From DASTSN01 sp035760665 (GTDB taxonomy: Bacteria; Bacteroidota; Bacteroidia; Chitinophagales; Chitinophagaceae): DNA of 64,000 bases. A program made the translations under genes and the position numbers. The stretch spans positions 1 to 64,000 of the forward strand of contig DASTSN010000038.1 of assembly GCA_035760665.1 (NCBI GenBank), read 5' to 3'. Below the pieces are notes generated by a model. It made no database searches and was not told the DNA's origin. It saw only the letters and a list, made by a program, of their open reading frames with translations. Below, one piece after another: positions 43,039 to 52,630 of the stretch; the first letter of the stretch is position 1; each line of letters begins with the position of its first letter.

Positions 43039-45423
43039 ATGATCAAAAATTATTTACTGATTGCTTTAAAAAATTTCAGGAAACAAAAACTGTTTTCACT
43101 GATCAATATACTTGGACTTACCATCGGTATTACCTGTTGCCTGATGATCTTTCTTTTTATCCTGAATGAATTCAGCTATGATAATTTTCATAAGCACGGT
43201 AAAGATATCTATCGGGTGATGCGGGTGGGAGACTTAAACGGCGACCGGCTTGAGATACCTTACGTAGCCCTGCCTTATGGGCCTGCGCTGGCGAATGATT
43301 TTCCCGATGCAATCCAAAAAACCGTACGGGTGATGCAAGATAATGACCTGGTGAGCTATGAGCATATTTCGTTTAATGAAAAAAAAATACTTTTAGCAGA
43401 TTCGAATTTTTTCCAATTCTTTGATTTTCGCTTAGTGCAGGGCGATCCGGGATCTGTATTAAGCAACCCCAATAGTATTGTACTGACAAAGGCTGCGGCA
43501 AAAAAATATTTTGGTGACGCAGACCCGATGGGAAAGGTGCTGGAGTTTAACAAAAAACAACAGCTGAAAGTGACAGGTATTGCTGCAGATGTTCCTGCTA
43601 ATTCGCATTTGCAATTCGATATGGTTGCACCACTGGAGCTATTACGATCAGTGCAGCCGAAATGGTTCGAGCAGTGGCCTAACAATACGCTGTTTACCTA
43701 TGTACAACTAAATCCTGCCGTCAACCCTGAGCAGTTAAAAAAGAGTTTCCCAGGATTCATGGATAAATATCTCGGAGATTTTTATGCACAGATCGGGCAT
43801 AAAATGGGGCTTACTCTTCAGCCATTGCATTCCATCTATTTTGCCAGTGACGGATTTGATAGTGCTAAGCATGGGAATAAGAAAATGGTGTACATATTTA
43901 TGTCCATTGCTGTTTTGGTGCTCACGATTGCCTGTATCAATTTTGTGAACCTCGCCACGGCCCGGGCTTCCGACCGGTCTAAAGAAGTAGGCCTTCGAAA
44001 AGTATTAGGTGCCGTAAAAAAGCAGTTACTCGGCCAGTTTATCCTTGAGTCAGTTTTATTTGCGTTTGTTGCTTCCCTGCTTTCCCTTGGGTTATTACAA
44101 TTACTGATGCCGGTATACACGCATTTTCTAGGCTATGATTTGCCGCCGGTCTGGAGTAATCCTTTCTTATATGTTTTTTTGATCGGTGTGATTATCGTAG
44201 TAGGCTTGCTGGCAGGCAGCTATCCTGCGCTGGTGCTGGCCTCGTTTTCACCGATCGAATCGCTGAAAGGAAAATTAAAAGTTGGTAAAAGTGGCGCTTT
44301 TTTCAGGAAGACGCTTGTGGTTTTCCAGTTTGGAATCTCGGTGCTGCTGATCATCAGCGTAGTGGTCATTTTTAGCCAGATGAATTATGTAAAACATGCT
44401 GATCTTGGATTTAACAAAGAGCAAACGCTGATCGTACGCTTTGATAATGCGGCAATCGCCAGCCGGCAGGAGCAGTTTAAAAATGAACTGATGACAATAC
44501 CGGCTGTTAAAAACGTATCGATGATGTCAGGCGAACCAGGCGGTTTTCATGATACCTACAGTTTTGAAGCGGAGGCGAATCCTTCAGAAAAATATCTATT
44601 TAATACAGAATACACAGACCTGGATTTTGTGAAAACACTCGGGCTTACAATCATTGCCGGCCGCAATTTTTCGAAAAGTTTTGGTACCGATTCATTACAG
44701 GCCGTCCTCATCAACCGGAATGCAGCCAGCAAACTGGGGTATACTCCGGAACAGGCCATTGGTAAGTGGATAAAAAATATCAGTTCAGATAGCGTTCGCC
44801 GCACCATTGTAGGTGTGGTGGAAGACTACCATTACGTGTCGCTGAAAGATCCCATTGGACCTTTGGTAATAGCTCCGGGCGATGACAGGCGCTTAGCACT
44901 GATAAAGATGCAAACCGATAAGCTTTCTGATGCACTGGCTGATATTAAAAAGGCGTATATCCATGCAGCTCCCGATTACCCGTTTGAATATAATTTCCTT
45001 GACGAACGTTTCGACCAGCTGTACCGCACAGAATCAAGACAGGAATCGGTGTTGAGTATTTTTTCGATCATCGCCATTTTTGTCGCCTGCCTTGGACTGT
45101 TCGGACTGGCATCGTATACAGCCATCAAGCGGACAAAAGAGATTGGTGTGCGGAAAGTACTGGGCTCCTCTGTTCAGAATATTGTACTGCTGCTTTCCGG
45201 GGATTTATTGAAACCTGTATTGATTGGCACACTGCTGGCAATCCCACTCGGTTATTATGTAATGAATCAATGGCTGGAAGGATTTGCCTACCGGATCCAT
45301 TTTCATTGGTGGATGTTTGTTATTGCAGCGGCCATCGCAATCATTATTGCTTTATTGACAGTGGGAGTTCAAGCCGTCAAAGCTGCTTTGGCAAACCCTG
45401 TGAAAAGTTTACGGACTGAATAA
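43039..45423 (+). CDS. ABC permease 2 of 8, MacB/FtsX type (subfamily A)
   Basis: A 794-residue paralog, 10 bases after permease 1. TM1 about 20-42 (LINILGLTIGITCCLMIFLF). Coupling helices KEVGLRKVLGA (about 315-325) and KEIGVRKVLGSS (about 699-710). The block before TM2 (LHSIYFASDGFDSAKHGNKK) is the most divergent of subfamily A. The second periplasmic domain has AGRNFSKSFGTDSLQAVLIN, also seen in permease 1 as TGRFFSKDFGTD, supporting their relation. C-terminus NPVKSLRTE. Confidence 0.94.
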   Translation: MIKNYLLIALKNFRKQKLFSLINILGLTIGITCCLMIFLFILNEFSYDNFHKHGKDIYRVMRVGDLNGDRLEIPYVALPYGPALANDFPDAIQKTVRVMQDNDLVSYEHISFNEKKILLADSNFFQFFDFRLVQGDPGSVLSNPNSIVLTKAAAKKYFGDADPMGKVLEFNKKQQLKVTGIAADVPANSHLQFDMVAPLELLRSVQPKWFEQWPNNTLFTYVQLNPAVNPEQLKKSFPGFMDKYLGDFYAQIGHKMGLTLQPLHSIYFASDGFDSAKHGNKKMVYIFMSIAVLVLTIACINFVNLATARASDRSKEVGLRKVLGAVKKQLLGQFILESVLFAFVASLLSLGLLQLLMPVYTHFLGYDLPPVWSNPFLYVFLIGVIIVVGLLAGSYPALVLASFSPIESLKGKLKVGKSGAFFRKTLVVFQFGISVLLIISVVVIFSQMNYVKHADLGFNKEQTLIVRFDNAAIASRQEQFKNELMTIPAVKNVSMMSGEPGGFHDTYSFEAEANPSEKYLFNTEYTDLDFVKTLGLTIIAGRNFSKSFGTDSLQAVLINRNAASKLGYTPEQAIGKWIKNISSDSVRRTIVGVVEDYHYVSLKDPIGPLVIAPGDDRRLALIKMQTDKLSDALADIKKAYIHAAPDYPFEYNFLDERFDQLYRTESRQESVLSIFSIIAIFVACLGLFGLASYTAIKRTKEIGVRKVLGSSVQNIVLLLSGDLLKPVLIGTLLAIPLGYYVMNQWLEGFAYRIHFHWWMFVIAAAIAIIIALLTVGVQAVKAALANPVKSLRTE

Positions 45424-45434
45424 ATGTAAATGCC

Positions 45435-47792
45435 ATGATCAAAAATTTTTTAAAAATTGCCTGGAGGAATATTTTCCGGAATAAAGGCTTTTCGATTACC
45501 AACGTGCTCGGGCTTACCATTGGTATGACCTGCACCATGCTTATTGTATTGTGGGTACAGGATGAACTGTCTTTTGATAAATTTCACAAAAACCATGATA
45601 CGATATTCCAGGTGATGGCCACGCGGGATTTTAAAAACCAGGTGATGACAGACCCCAACATGGTATTGCCGTTAGCCGGCGCCCTGGAGAAAGGTTACCC
45701 GCAAATAAAAAATGCAGTGGTCACCACGTATCCCGAATCACATGTTTTTACCTACGGCGACCAGCAGGTGAAAAAAACAGGACTGACTGTAGGCGGTGGT
45801 TTTTTTGATATGTTTTCATTTAAACCAGTGAAAGGAAATCTTTCTGCTGTCATGAACGATCCTTCTTCAATTGCCCTTACGCAGTCAACAGCAAAAGCTT
45901 TTTTTGGAAACGATGACCCGCTTGGTAAAGTATTGCGGATTGATAATACCACAGATCTTAAAGTAACGGCTGTTGTGGCCGATCCACCCGGTAATTCCAG
46001 CCTCCAGTTCGATTTTGTAAAACCGTTTAATCCCACCGAGCCTTATGTAAAACAACAAATGAGCGATTGGGTAAATTCATCCTGGAAAGTGTATGTACAG
46101 GCTGCAACCGGTACAAATCCCGCCGTGCTTGACAAGATTATTAACCAGGTAAAAAAACAGCATGATCCCAATGATGCGGTGAGCACATATTTTACTTTTC
46201 CTATGAATAAATGGCGCCTATACAGTGATTTCAAAAACGGTAAAAATGTGGGCGGTATGATTGAATATGTGCGGTTGTTCAGTGTGATTGCCATTATCAT
46301 ATTGCTGGTGGCTTGTGTGAATTTTATGAATTTGTCTACAGCCCGTTCCGAAAAGCGAGCAAAAGAAGTGGGGGTAAGAAAAACATTGGGCTCAGGTAAA
46401 AAACAATTGGTTTTACAATTTTATGCCGAGTCTCTGATCCTGTCTGTAATAGCGTTTGTTTTTTCTGTGATGGCTGTTTACCTGTTATTGCCTTCTTTTA
46501 ACCAGCTGATAGGTAAGCACCTGGTGTTGCATATCTGGCAACCTTATTTTTGGCTGGGTGCTGTAACGATCATTGTCTTTACCGCGGTGGTGGCTGGTAG
46601 TTACCCGGCGTTGTATCTTTCATCGTTTAATCCGGTACGGGTTTTAAAAGGTTCTTTTCTTCCGGGTAAAAAAGCATTGATACCAAGACGGATTTTAGTA
46701 GTGACGCAGTTTGTCATTTCGATTTTATTGATTTCTGCCACCATTGTTGTATACCAGCAAATCCAGCACGTTAAGAACCGTGACTTGGGCTACAATCCCA
46801 ATAACCTGATCATGGTTCCCTCTTCACCGGATGTGAACAAGAATTTTATTGTCATCCGGCAGGAGTTGCTGAATAGTGGACTCGTTGCTGCTGTAAACCG
46901 TACGTTTTCGCCGCTTACAGAAGTGTGGTGGAAGTCGCCCTCGCCCGACTGGGAGGGAAAACCTGCCAGTGCTAATATGATCTTCACCGGTTTCAGTACC
47001 GATGTGGACTTTACAAAAACAGTAGGCGTGAAGATGCTGATGGGAAAAGATTTCAGCGGCATGCCTGCAGACTCTTCTGCAATGCTGTTAAATAAGGCCG
47101 CCGTGGATGCTATGGGGCTGAACAACCCTGTGGGTATGCAACTCCGTTATGGCAGCAGAACCTATACCGTCACAGGTGTGATTGAAAATGTTGTGATGGA
47201 ATCGCCTTATAGCCCCGTGGAGCCTATGATGATCTATTACAGGCCCAATGATGCCAATGTGGTGAATATACGGCTTGCCGATCATGTGCAACCGCAAAAA
47301 GCGCTTGCGGTTATTGGGAATGTATTTAAAAAATACAATCCCTCTGTACCGTTTGAATACAGTTTTACAGACCAGGAGTTTGGAAAAAAATTTATTACCG
47401 AAGAATTGATCAGCCGGCTGACGAATATATTTGCCGGTCTTGCTATTTTTATTTGCTGCCTGGGCCTGGCGGGCCTGGCCTCTTTTACCATCGAAAAACG
47501 TATACGTGAAATTGGTATCCGAAAAGTGGTTGGCGCCTCGGTAGAGCAGATCCTGCTATTAATTTCTAAAGAATTTTTGCGACTGGTTTTACTGGCTTTT
47601 GTCATAGCGGTGCCGCTTAGCTGGTGGGCTATGCACGACTGGTTGCAGAAATATGAGTACCGCGTAAACATCAGCGCCTGGATGTTTGGAGTGGTCGGTG
47701 CGGCGATACTGCTGCTTACGCTGGGTGTCGTCAGCCTGATAACCCTGCGGGCGGCGAGAACAAATCCTGTAAAATCGTTACGATCAGAATAA
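45435..47792 (+). CDS. ABC permease 3 of 8, MacB/FtsX type (subfamily B)
   Basis: A 785-residue paralog, the shortest, 11 bases after permease 2. Coupling helices KEVGVRKTLGS (about 310-320) and REIGIRKVVGAS (about 691-702). Subfamily B marks shared with permease 5: PMNKWRLYSDFKNGK before TM2, TARSEKRA after it, a Trp-rich SPSPDWEGKPA in the second periplasmic domain and SPYSPVEPMMIYY later. C-terminus NPVKSLRSE. The subfamily B periplasmic domains differ strongly from A and C, so a different partner or cargo surface is plausible. Confidence 0.94.
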   Translation: MIKNFLKIAWRNIFRNKGFSITNVLGLTIGMTCTMLIVLWVQDELSFDKFHKNHDTIFQVMATRDFKNQVMTDPNMVLPLAGALEKGYPQIKNAVVTTYPESHVFTYGDQQVKKTGLTVGGGFFDMFSFKPVKGNLSAVMNDPSSIALTQSTAKAFFGNDDPLGKVLRIDNTTDLKVTAVVADPPGNSSLQFDFVKPFNPTEPYVKQQMSDWVNSSWKVYVQAATGTNPAVLDKIINQVKKQHDPNDAVSTYFTFPMNKWRLYSDFKNGKNVGGMIEYVRLFSVIAIIILLVACVNFMNLSTARSEKRAKEVGVRKTLGSGKKQLVLQFYAESLILSVIAFVFSVMAVYLLLPSFNQLIGKHLVLHIWQPYFWLGAVTIIVFTAVVAGSYPALYLSSFNPVRVLKGSFLPGKKALIPRRILVVTQFVISILLISATIVVYQQIQHVKNRDLGYNPNNLIMVPSSPDVNKNFIVIRQELLNSGLVAAVNRTFSPLTEVWWKSPSPDWEGKPASANMIFTGFSTDVDFTKTVGVKMLMGKDFSGMPADSSAMLLNKAAVDAMGLNNPVGMQLRYGSRTYTVTGVIENVVMESPYSPVEPMMIYYRPNDANVVNIRLADHVQPQKALAVIGNVFKKYNPSVPFEYSFTDQEFGKKFITEELISRLTNIFAGLAIFICCLGLAGLASFTIEKRIREIGIRKVVGASVEQILLLISKEFLRLVLLAFVIAVPLSWWAMHDWLQKYEYRVNISAWMFGVVGAAILLLTLGVVSLITLRAARTNPVKSLRSE

Positions 47793-47821
47793 CTTATTTG
47801 TGAATTGTATACTTACTGTGT

Positions 47822-50242
47822 ATGATTAAAAATTATTTCAAAACAGCTTTTCGGAATGTGCTTCGGCACAAAGGCCACGCTGCTATTAATGTCAGCGGAC
47901 TGGCTGTTGGCATTGCAGCCTGCATCCTGCTATTTATTGTTATCCAGTACGAATTAAATTATGATAAATTTCAGCCCAATTACAAACAGATAGCCAGGAT
48001 CGTTACAGTGGATAAATATCCGGATGGGGACGAGTACAACCCGGGAGTGCCCTATCCCATGGCCGATGCTCTTCGGGCCGAATTTCCGCAAATGATGTTT
48101 GGCAACCTGTATGCCAGCTATGGTAGCCAGGTAACGGTGCTGGGTAATAACACATCGAAGGTCTCGGCTGATAAAAAATTTATTGAATCAACCGGTATTT
48201 TTTTTGCTGACCCGGATTTTTTTAAAGTGTTTCATTTCGACTGGTTATCCGGTTCGCCTGAGCTGCTGGCTGAACCAAACCAGACTGTACTGACCCAAAA
48301 GATGGCGGAAAAATATTTTGGCAACTGGCAATCTGCCGTCGGGCAGTTTATTAAACTAGACAATATTATTACCCTGAAAGTAGCGGGTATCCTGAAAGAT
48401 GTTCCGGCGCACACTGACCTGCCGCTGGCGGTGATCACCTCTTATGTTACCATTAAGCACAATGACGGGTATGGCTATACAACCGATTGGGGCTCCACAA
48501 GCAGCAATCAGCAGGTATATATGCTGCTTCCCCGGAATACTTCAGTGACAAGTATGAATAGCCAGCTGGATGCTTTTGCCAAACGGCACAATGATGGTGT
48601 GCGGCGCGAAAGACGATCGCATTTTCTGCAACCACTCAGCGATCTCCACTTCGACAATCGTTTTGGAAACCTGGGAGATCATGTGACTACCCGATCTACA
48701 CTTTGGACCTTGTCGCTCATTGGCGTTTTTATCATGATTATGGCCTGTATCAATTTTATCAATTTATCCACGGCGCAGGCTGTTAATCGTTCAAAAGAAA
48801 TCGGTATTCGTAAAGTACTCGGCAGTAACCGCCGTAATCTTTTCTGGCAAATGATGGGAGAGACCGCTATTGTTGTGTTTGTTTCGCTGGTAATAGCAGC
48901 GGCTATCGCACAATTGTGCCTGCCGTTTATTAAACACATTGATTCCATTGAAGAGCCTTTAAATGTCTTTACAGCACAGACGCTCCTGTTTCTGCTGATC
49001 ATCGCTGTGGCTGTCACTATATTTTCGGGTTTGTATCCTTCCCTGATTGTATCTGGTTTTAACCCAATGATGGCACTGAAAAATAAAATTACTTCGGCCA
49101 GTATCGGTGGCATCTCTTTACGAAGGGGACTTGTTGTCACACAATTTGCAATTTCACAGGTGTTGATAATTGGTACCATCGTAGCTGTATCGCAAATGAG
49201 TTTTGTGCAAAATGCTGATTTGGGGTTTAATAAAAATGCCGTTTTTGTTTTGTCGACTAATGCCGACAGTGTAGCGAGAGCGAGACAATTATCTTTTAAA
49301 CAGGATCTGCTGCAAATTCCAGGTGTGCAATCGGCATCGTTTAGCAGCGATGTGCCTTCATCTGACAATAACTGGGGAACTAATTTCGCATTTGACCACC
49401 GGCCTGATGAAAAATTTACCTTATACCTGAAATGGGCAGATGAGGATTATCTCAAAACATTTGGTCTCGAACTGCTGGCCGGTCATAACGTACCGCCCGG
49501 TGATACGATCAGCCAGGTGCTGATCAATGAGACGCTTGTTAAAAAGCTGGGGCTAAAAAACCCGCAGGAGGCTATTGGACATGAAATCAGACTGGGAAGC
49601 CAACGCAACCCCTGGAAAACTATTGCCGGTGTGGTGAAGGATTTTAAAACCAATTCGCTGCGGGAAGAAATCAGGCCCACGTTGATCGCTACACGAAAAA
49701 ATTTCTATAGTGTCACTTCCGTAAAAATCAGGAGTAATAACCTTGCTGCCACCAGGGATGCTATTACAAAAGCCTGGGACCGAACATATCCGGAGTATGC
49801 GGCAAATAACTATTTTATGGATGAAAGCATCAATAATTTTTACAGGCAGGAAGAGCAGCTGTCGCTGTTGTATAAAATCTTTGCCGGTATCGCCCTCTTT
49901 ATTTCCTGTTTAGGCCTGTACGGACTTGTTTCGTTTATGGCGGTGCAGCGCACCAAAGAGATCGGAATCCGAAAAGTGCTGGGCGCCTCAATCGGAAATA
50001 TTGTGTATTTGTTTTCAAAGGAATTCACCCTGTTAATCCTGGTCGCTTTCCTGCTGGCTGCGCCACTGGCCTGGTACATGATGAGTAACTGGCTCAGCAA
50101 TTTTGCCTACCGCATCAGCATGGGGGTGAGTGTGTTTGGGCTTGCCATAGTACTGTCGGTGTTCATTGCATGGATCACGGTTGGTTACAAATCGGTAAAA
50201 GCGGCACTGGCCAACCCGGTAAAAAGTTTGCGAACAGAATAA
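47822..50242 (+). CDS. ABC permease 4 of 8, MacB/FtsX type (subfamily C)
   Basis: An 806-residue paralog, 29 bases after permease 3. Coupling helices KEIGIRKVLGS (about 325-335) and KEIGIRKVLGAS (about 711-722). Subfamily C marks shared with permease 6: FDWLSGSPELLAEPNQTVLT, FLQPLSDLHFDN before TM2, CINFINLSTAQA, and FSGLYPSLIVSGFNPM after TM4. C-terminus NPVKSLRTE. Confidence 0.94.
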   Translation: MIKNYFKTAFRNVLRHKGHAAINVSGLAVGIAACILLFIVIQYELNYDKFQPNYKQIARIVTVDKYPDGDEYNPGVPYPMADALRAEFPQMMFGNLYASYGSQVTVLGNNTSKVSADKKFIESTGIFFADPDFFKVFHFDWLSGSPELLAEPNQTVLTQKMAEKYFGNWQSAVGQFIKLDNIITLKVAGILKDVPAHTDLPLAVITSYVTIKHNDGYGYTTDWGSTSSNQQVYMLLPRNTSVTSMNSQLDAFAKRHNDGVRRERRSHFLQPLSDLHFDNRFGNLGDHVTTRSTLWTLSLIGVFIMIMACINFINLSTAQAVNRSKEIGIRKVLGSNRRNLFWQMMGETAIVVFVSLVIAAAIAQLCLPFIKHIDSIEEPLNVFTAQTLLFLLIIAVAVTIFSGLYPSLIVSGFNPMMALKNKITSASIGGISLRRGLVVTQFAISQVLIIGTIVAVSQMSFVQNADLGFNKNAVFVLSTNADSVARARQLSFKQDLLQIPGVQSASFSSDVPSSDNNWGTNFAFDHRPDEKFTLYLKWADEDYLKTFGLELLAGHNVPPGDTISQVLINETLVKKLGLKNPQEAIGHEIRLGSQRNPWKTIAGVVKDFKTNSLREEIRPTLIATRKNFYSVTSVKIRSNNLAATRDAITKAWDRTYPEYAANNYFMDESINNFYRQEEQLSLLYKIFAGIALFISCLGLYGLVSFMAVQRTKEIGIRKVLGASIGNIVYLFSKEFTLLILVAFLLAAPLAWYMMSNWLSNFAYRISMGVSVFGLAIVLSVFIAWITVGYKSVKAALANPVKSLRTE

Positions 50243-50254
50243 AATAAGAAAAAT

Positions 50255-52618
50255 ATGATTAAGAATTTTTTCAAAATTGCTTACAGGAATTTGCTGCGGA
50301 ATAAAGGCTTTTCATTTATCAATATAATGGGACTGGCGATTGGTATGGCTAGTGCCATGCTTATCCTGATGTGGATATACAGCGAAGTGAGCTATGACAA
50401 TTTTCATGAAAAAAGAAATCGTATTTACGAGGCGTGGAACAAGGCTGCCTTCAGTGGTAAAATGCAGTGCTGGAATACAACACCCAAAATACTTGCCCGC
50501 ACGGTAGAGCGGGATTTGCCGGAAGTGGAACAGGCCGTACGGGTGGATTTTGGCAGTAATTTCCTGTTCAGCATTGGCGATAAGCGCTTAACCGTACCCG
50601 GTACAATTGTGGACTCTAATTTTCTGCAGGTCTTCACCTTTCCCTTGCTGCAGGGTAACCCGAAGACTGTGTTGCAGGATATGCATTCCATAGTGGTGAC
50701 CCAGACACTGGCAAAGAAATTATTTGGCAACGAAGACCCGATGGGTAAAGTTGTTAAACTGGATAATAAAGAAAACTTCACTGTTACAGGAATTTTAAAA
50801 GATTTACCGAAAAACACACGATTTAAATTTGAATACCTCGTACCCTGGGCATACAAACGTTTTACCGGCGATGATGATGAATACTGGGGCAATAACAGTA
50901 CCCGCACATATGTATTACTGAAACCCAATGCCTCCATTGCTTCGGCCAATGCAAAAATGAAAGTGCTCAAGCCAAAGTACGATCCTGACGAGCCGAAATG
51001 GGAAATGTTTCTGTACCCGATGAGCAAATGGAGGCTTTATTCCAGTTTCACGGATGGTAAAGAAGATAGTGGCGGCCGTATTATGTTTGTCAAGCTTTTT
51101 GGTATTATTGCTGGGTTTATCCTGCTGATTGCGTGCATCAATTTCATGAATCTTAGTACGGCACGCAGTGAAAAACGGGCCCGTGAAGTGGGAATTCGCA
51201 AAGTGGTGGGCGCCAGGAAGGGCAGCCTCGTGGGGCAGTTCATCGGGGAATCCATCCTGGTGGCATTCCTGGCAGGAATTTTCGCTGTGCTTATTGTGGA
51301 ACTGAGTTTACCTGGGTTCAATAAACTGACTGCTAAAGAACTGACAATCGAGTGGGGAAATGGTTATTTCTGGGCAGCCTTAGTTGTATTTATTATCGTA
51401 ACAGGCTTGCTGGCGGGAAGCTACCCGGCGTTTTTTCTGTCTTCTTTCCAGCCGGTAAAAGTGCTCAAGGGTACATTCAAGAAAGCGCATGCACTGGTGG
51501 CGCCCAGAAAAGTTTTGGTGGTGCTGCAGTTTACATTTGCCATTATCCTGATTATTTGTACAATTATTGTAAAGCAGCAAATTGATTATGCCAAGAGCAG
51601 GGAGACCGGCTATAACCGTAATAATCTTATATACCATCTCTTCACCGGCGACATCGATAAAAATTATAACCTGATCAAGCAGGAATTGCTTGCAAATAAT
51701 ATCGCCAGCTCTGTAACCAAAACCAGCGCCCCGCCTACGCAAAGCTGGAGTGATGGCTGGGGACAGGAATGGGAAGGAAAGGACCCGAATGACAAAACCG
51801 ATTTCTTTCGCTATAATGAAGACGAAGGCCTGGGAGAAACAGCCGGGTTAACGTTTGTGCAAGGCCGCGATTTCGACCTAAAAAAATTTCCTACCGATTC
51901 AACCGGTATGATCATTAATGAATCAGCTTTGAAAGTGATGAAATTTAAAGACCCGATCGGAAAAATTGTAAAGGATAACGGACAGGAATGGCATATCGTT
52001 GGCGTCATTAAGGACTTTATTCTCACCAATCCGTATGAGCCAACCCGGCCCATGCTGATCGCCGGTGCCAAAGCCTGGTTTTACACAATGCTCATTAAGC
52101 TTAACCACAACCGCTCCACGGCCGACAACCTGAAAGCAGCTGCGGCTATCTTTAAAAAATACAATCCCGAATATCCGTTTGAATACAAGTTTGTAGATGA
52201 GGAGTACGAGCAAAAATTTGAAAACGAAAAGCAAACCGGTACCCTTGCCACCCTGTTTGCAGGTCTCACGATTTTTATTTCATGCCTGGGTTTATTTGGA
52301 TTGGCTACGTATATGGCAGAAAACAGGATTAAGGAAATTGGTGTACGCAAAGTGCTGGGTGCATCCGTCGGTGGGATCGCCACACTTTTATCAAAAGATT
52401 TTCTGAAGCTGGTGCTGGTATCATTTTTTATTGCGGCGCCCGTTGCCTACTGGGCTATGCATGCCTGGCTGCAGAATTATAATTACCGGGTAACAATAGC
52501 CTGGTGGGTGTTTTTACTGGCAGGATGTTTATCCGTTTTCATCGCACTGATAACCGTGATTTACCAGGCCGTAAAGGCAGCGGTGGCGAACCCCGTAAAA
52601 AGTTTACGAACCGAATAA
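50255..52618 (+). CDS. ABC permease 5 of 8, MacB/FtsX type (subfamily B)
   Basis: A 787-residue paralog, 12 bases after permease 4. Coupling helices REVGIRKVVGA (about 310-320) and KEIGVRKVLGAS (about 693-704). It is closest by eye to permease 3: PMSKWRLYSSFTDGKED, TARSEKRA, WGQEWEGKDPND and TNPYEPTRPMLIAG occupy equivalent places. C-terminus NPVKSLRTE. The first periplasmic domain carries a tryptophan-containing DDDEYWGNNSTRTYV. Confidence 0.94.
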   Translation: MIKNFFKIAYRNLLRNKGFSFINIMGLAIGMASAMLILMWIYSEVSYDNFHEKRNRIYEAWNKAAFSGKMQCWNTTPKILARTVERDLPEVEQAVRVDFGSNFLFSIGDKRLTVPGTIVDSNFLQVFTFPLLQGNPKTVLQDMHSIVVTQTLAKKLFGNEDPMGKVVKLDNKENFTVTGILKDLPKNTRFKFEYLVPWAYKRFTGDDDEYWGNNSTRTYVLLKPNASIASANAKMKVLKPKYDPDEPKWEMFLYPMSKWRLYSSFTDGKEDSGGRIMFVKLFGIIAGFILLIACINFMNLSTARSEKRAREVGIRKVVGARKGSLVGQFIGESILVAFLAGIFAVLIVELSLPGFNKLTAKELTIEWGNGYFWAALVVFIIVTGLLAGSYPAFFLSSFQPVKVLKGTFKKAHALVAPRKVLVVLQFTFAIILIICTIIVKQQIDYAKSRETGYNRNNLIYHLFTGDIDKNYNLIKQELLANNIASSVTKTSAPPTQSWSDGWGQEWEGKDPNDKTDFFRYNEDEGLGETAGLTFVQGRDFDLKKFPTDSTGMIINESALKVMKFKDPIGKIVKDNGQEWHIVGVIKDFILTNPYEPTRPMLIAGAKAWFYTMLIKLNHNRSTADNLKAAAAIFKKYNPEYPFEYKFVDEEYEQKFENEKQTGTLATLFAGLTIFISCLGLFGLATYMAENRIKEIGVRKVLGASVGGIATLLSKDFLKLVLVSFFIAAPVAYWAMHAWLQNYNYRVTIAWWVFLLAGCLSVFIALITVIYQAVKAAVANPVKSLRTE

Positions 52619-52630
52619 AATGTTTTCCGG

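Noticed and set aside
48679..49368. Minus-strand frame of 229 codons opposite permease 4
   Set aside because: Antisense to a conserved FtsX region; similar shadows occur opposite the other permeases because their codon pattern repeats.
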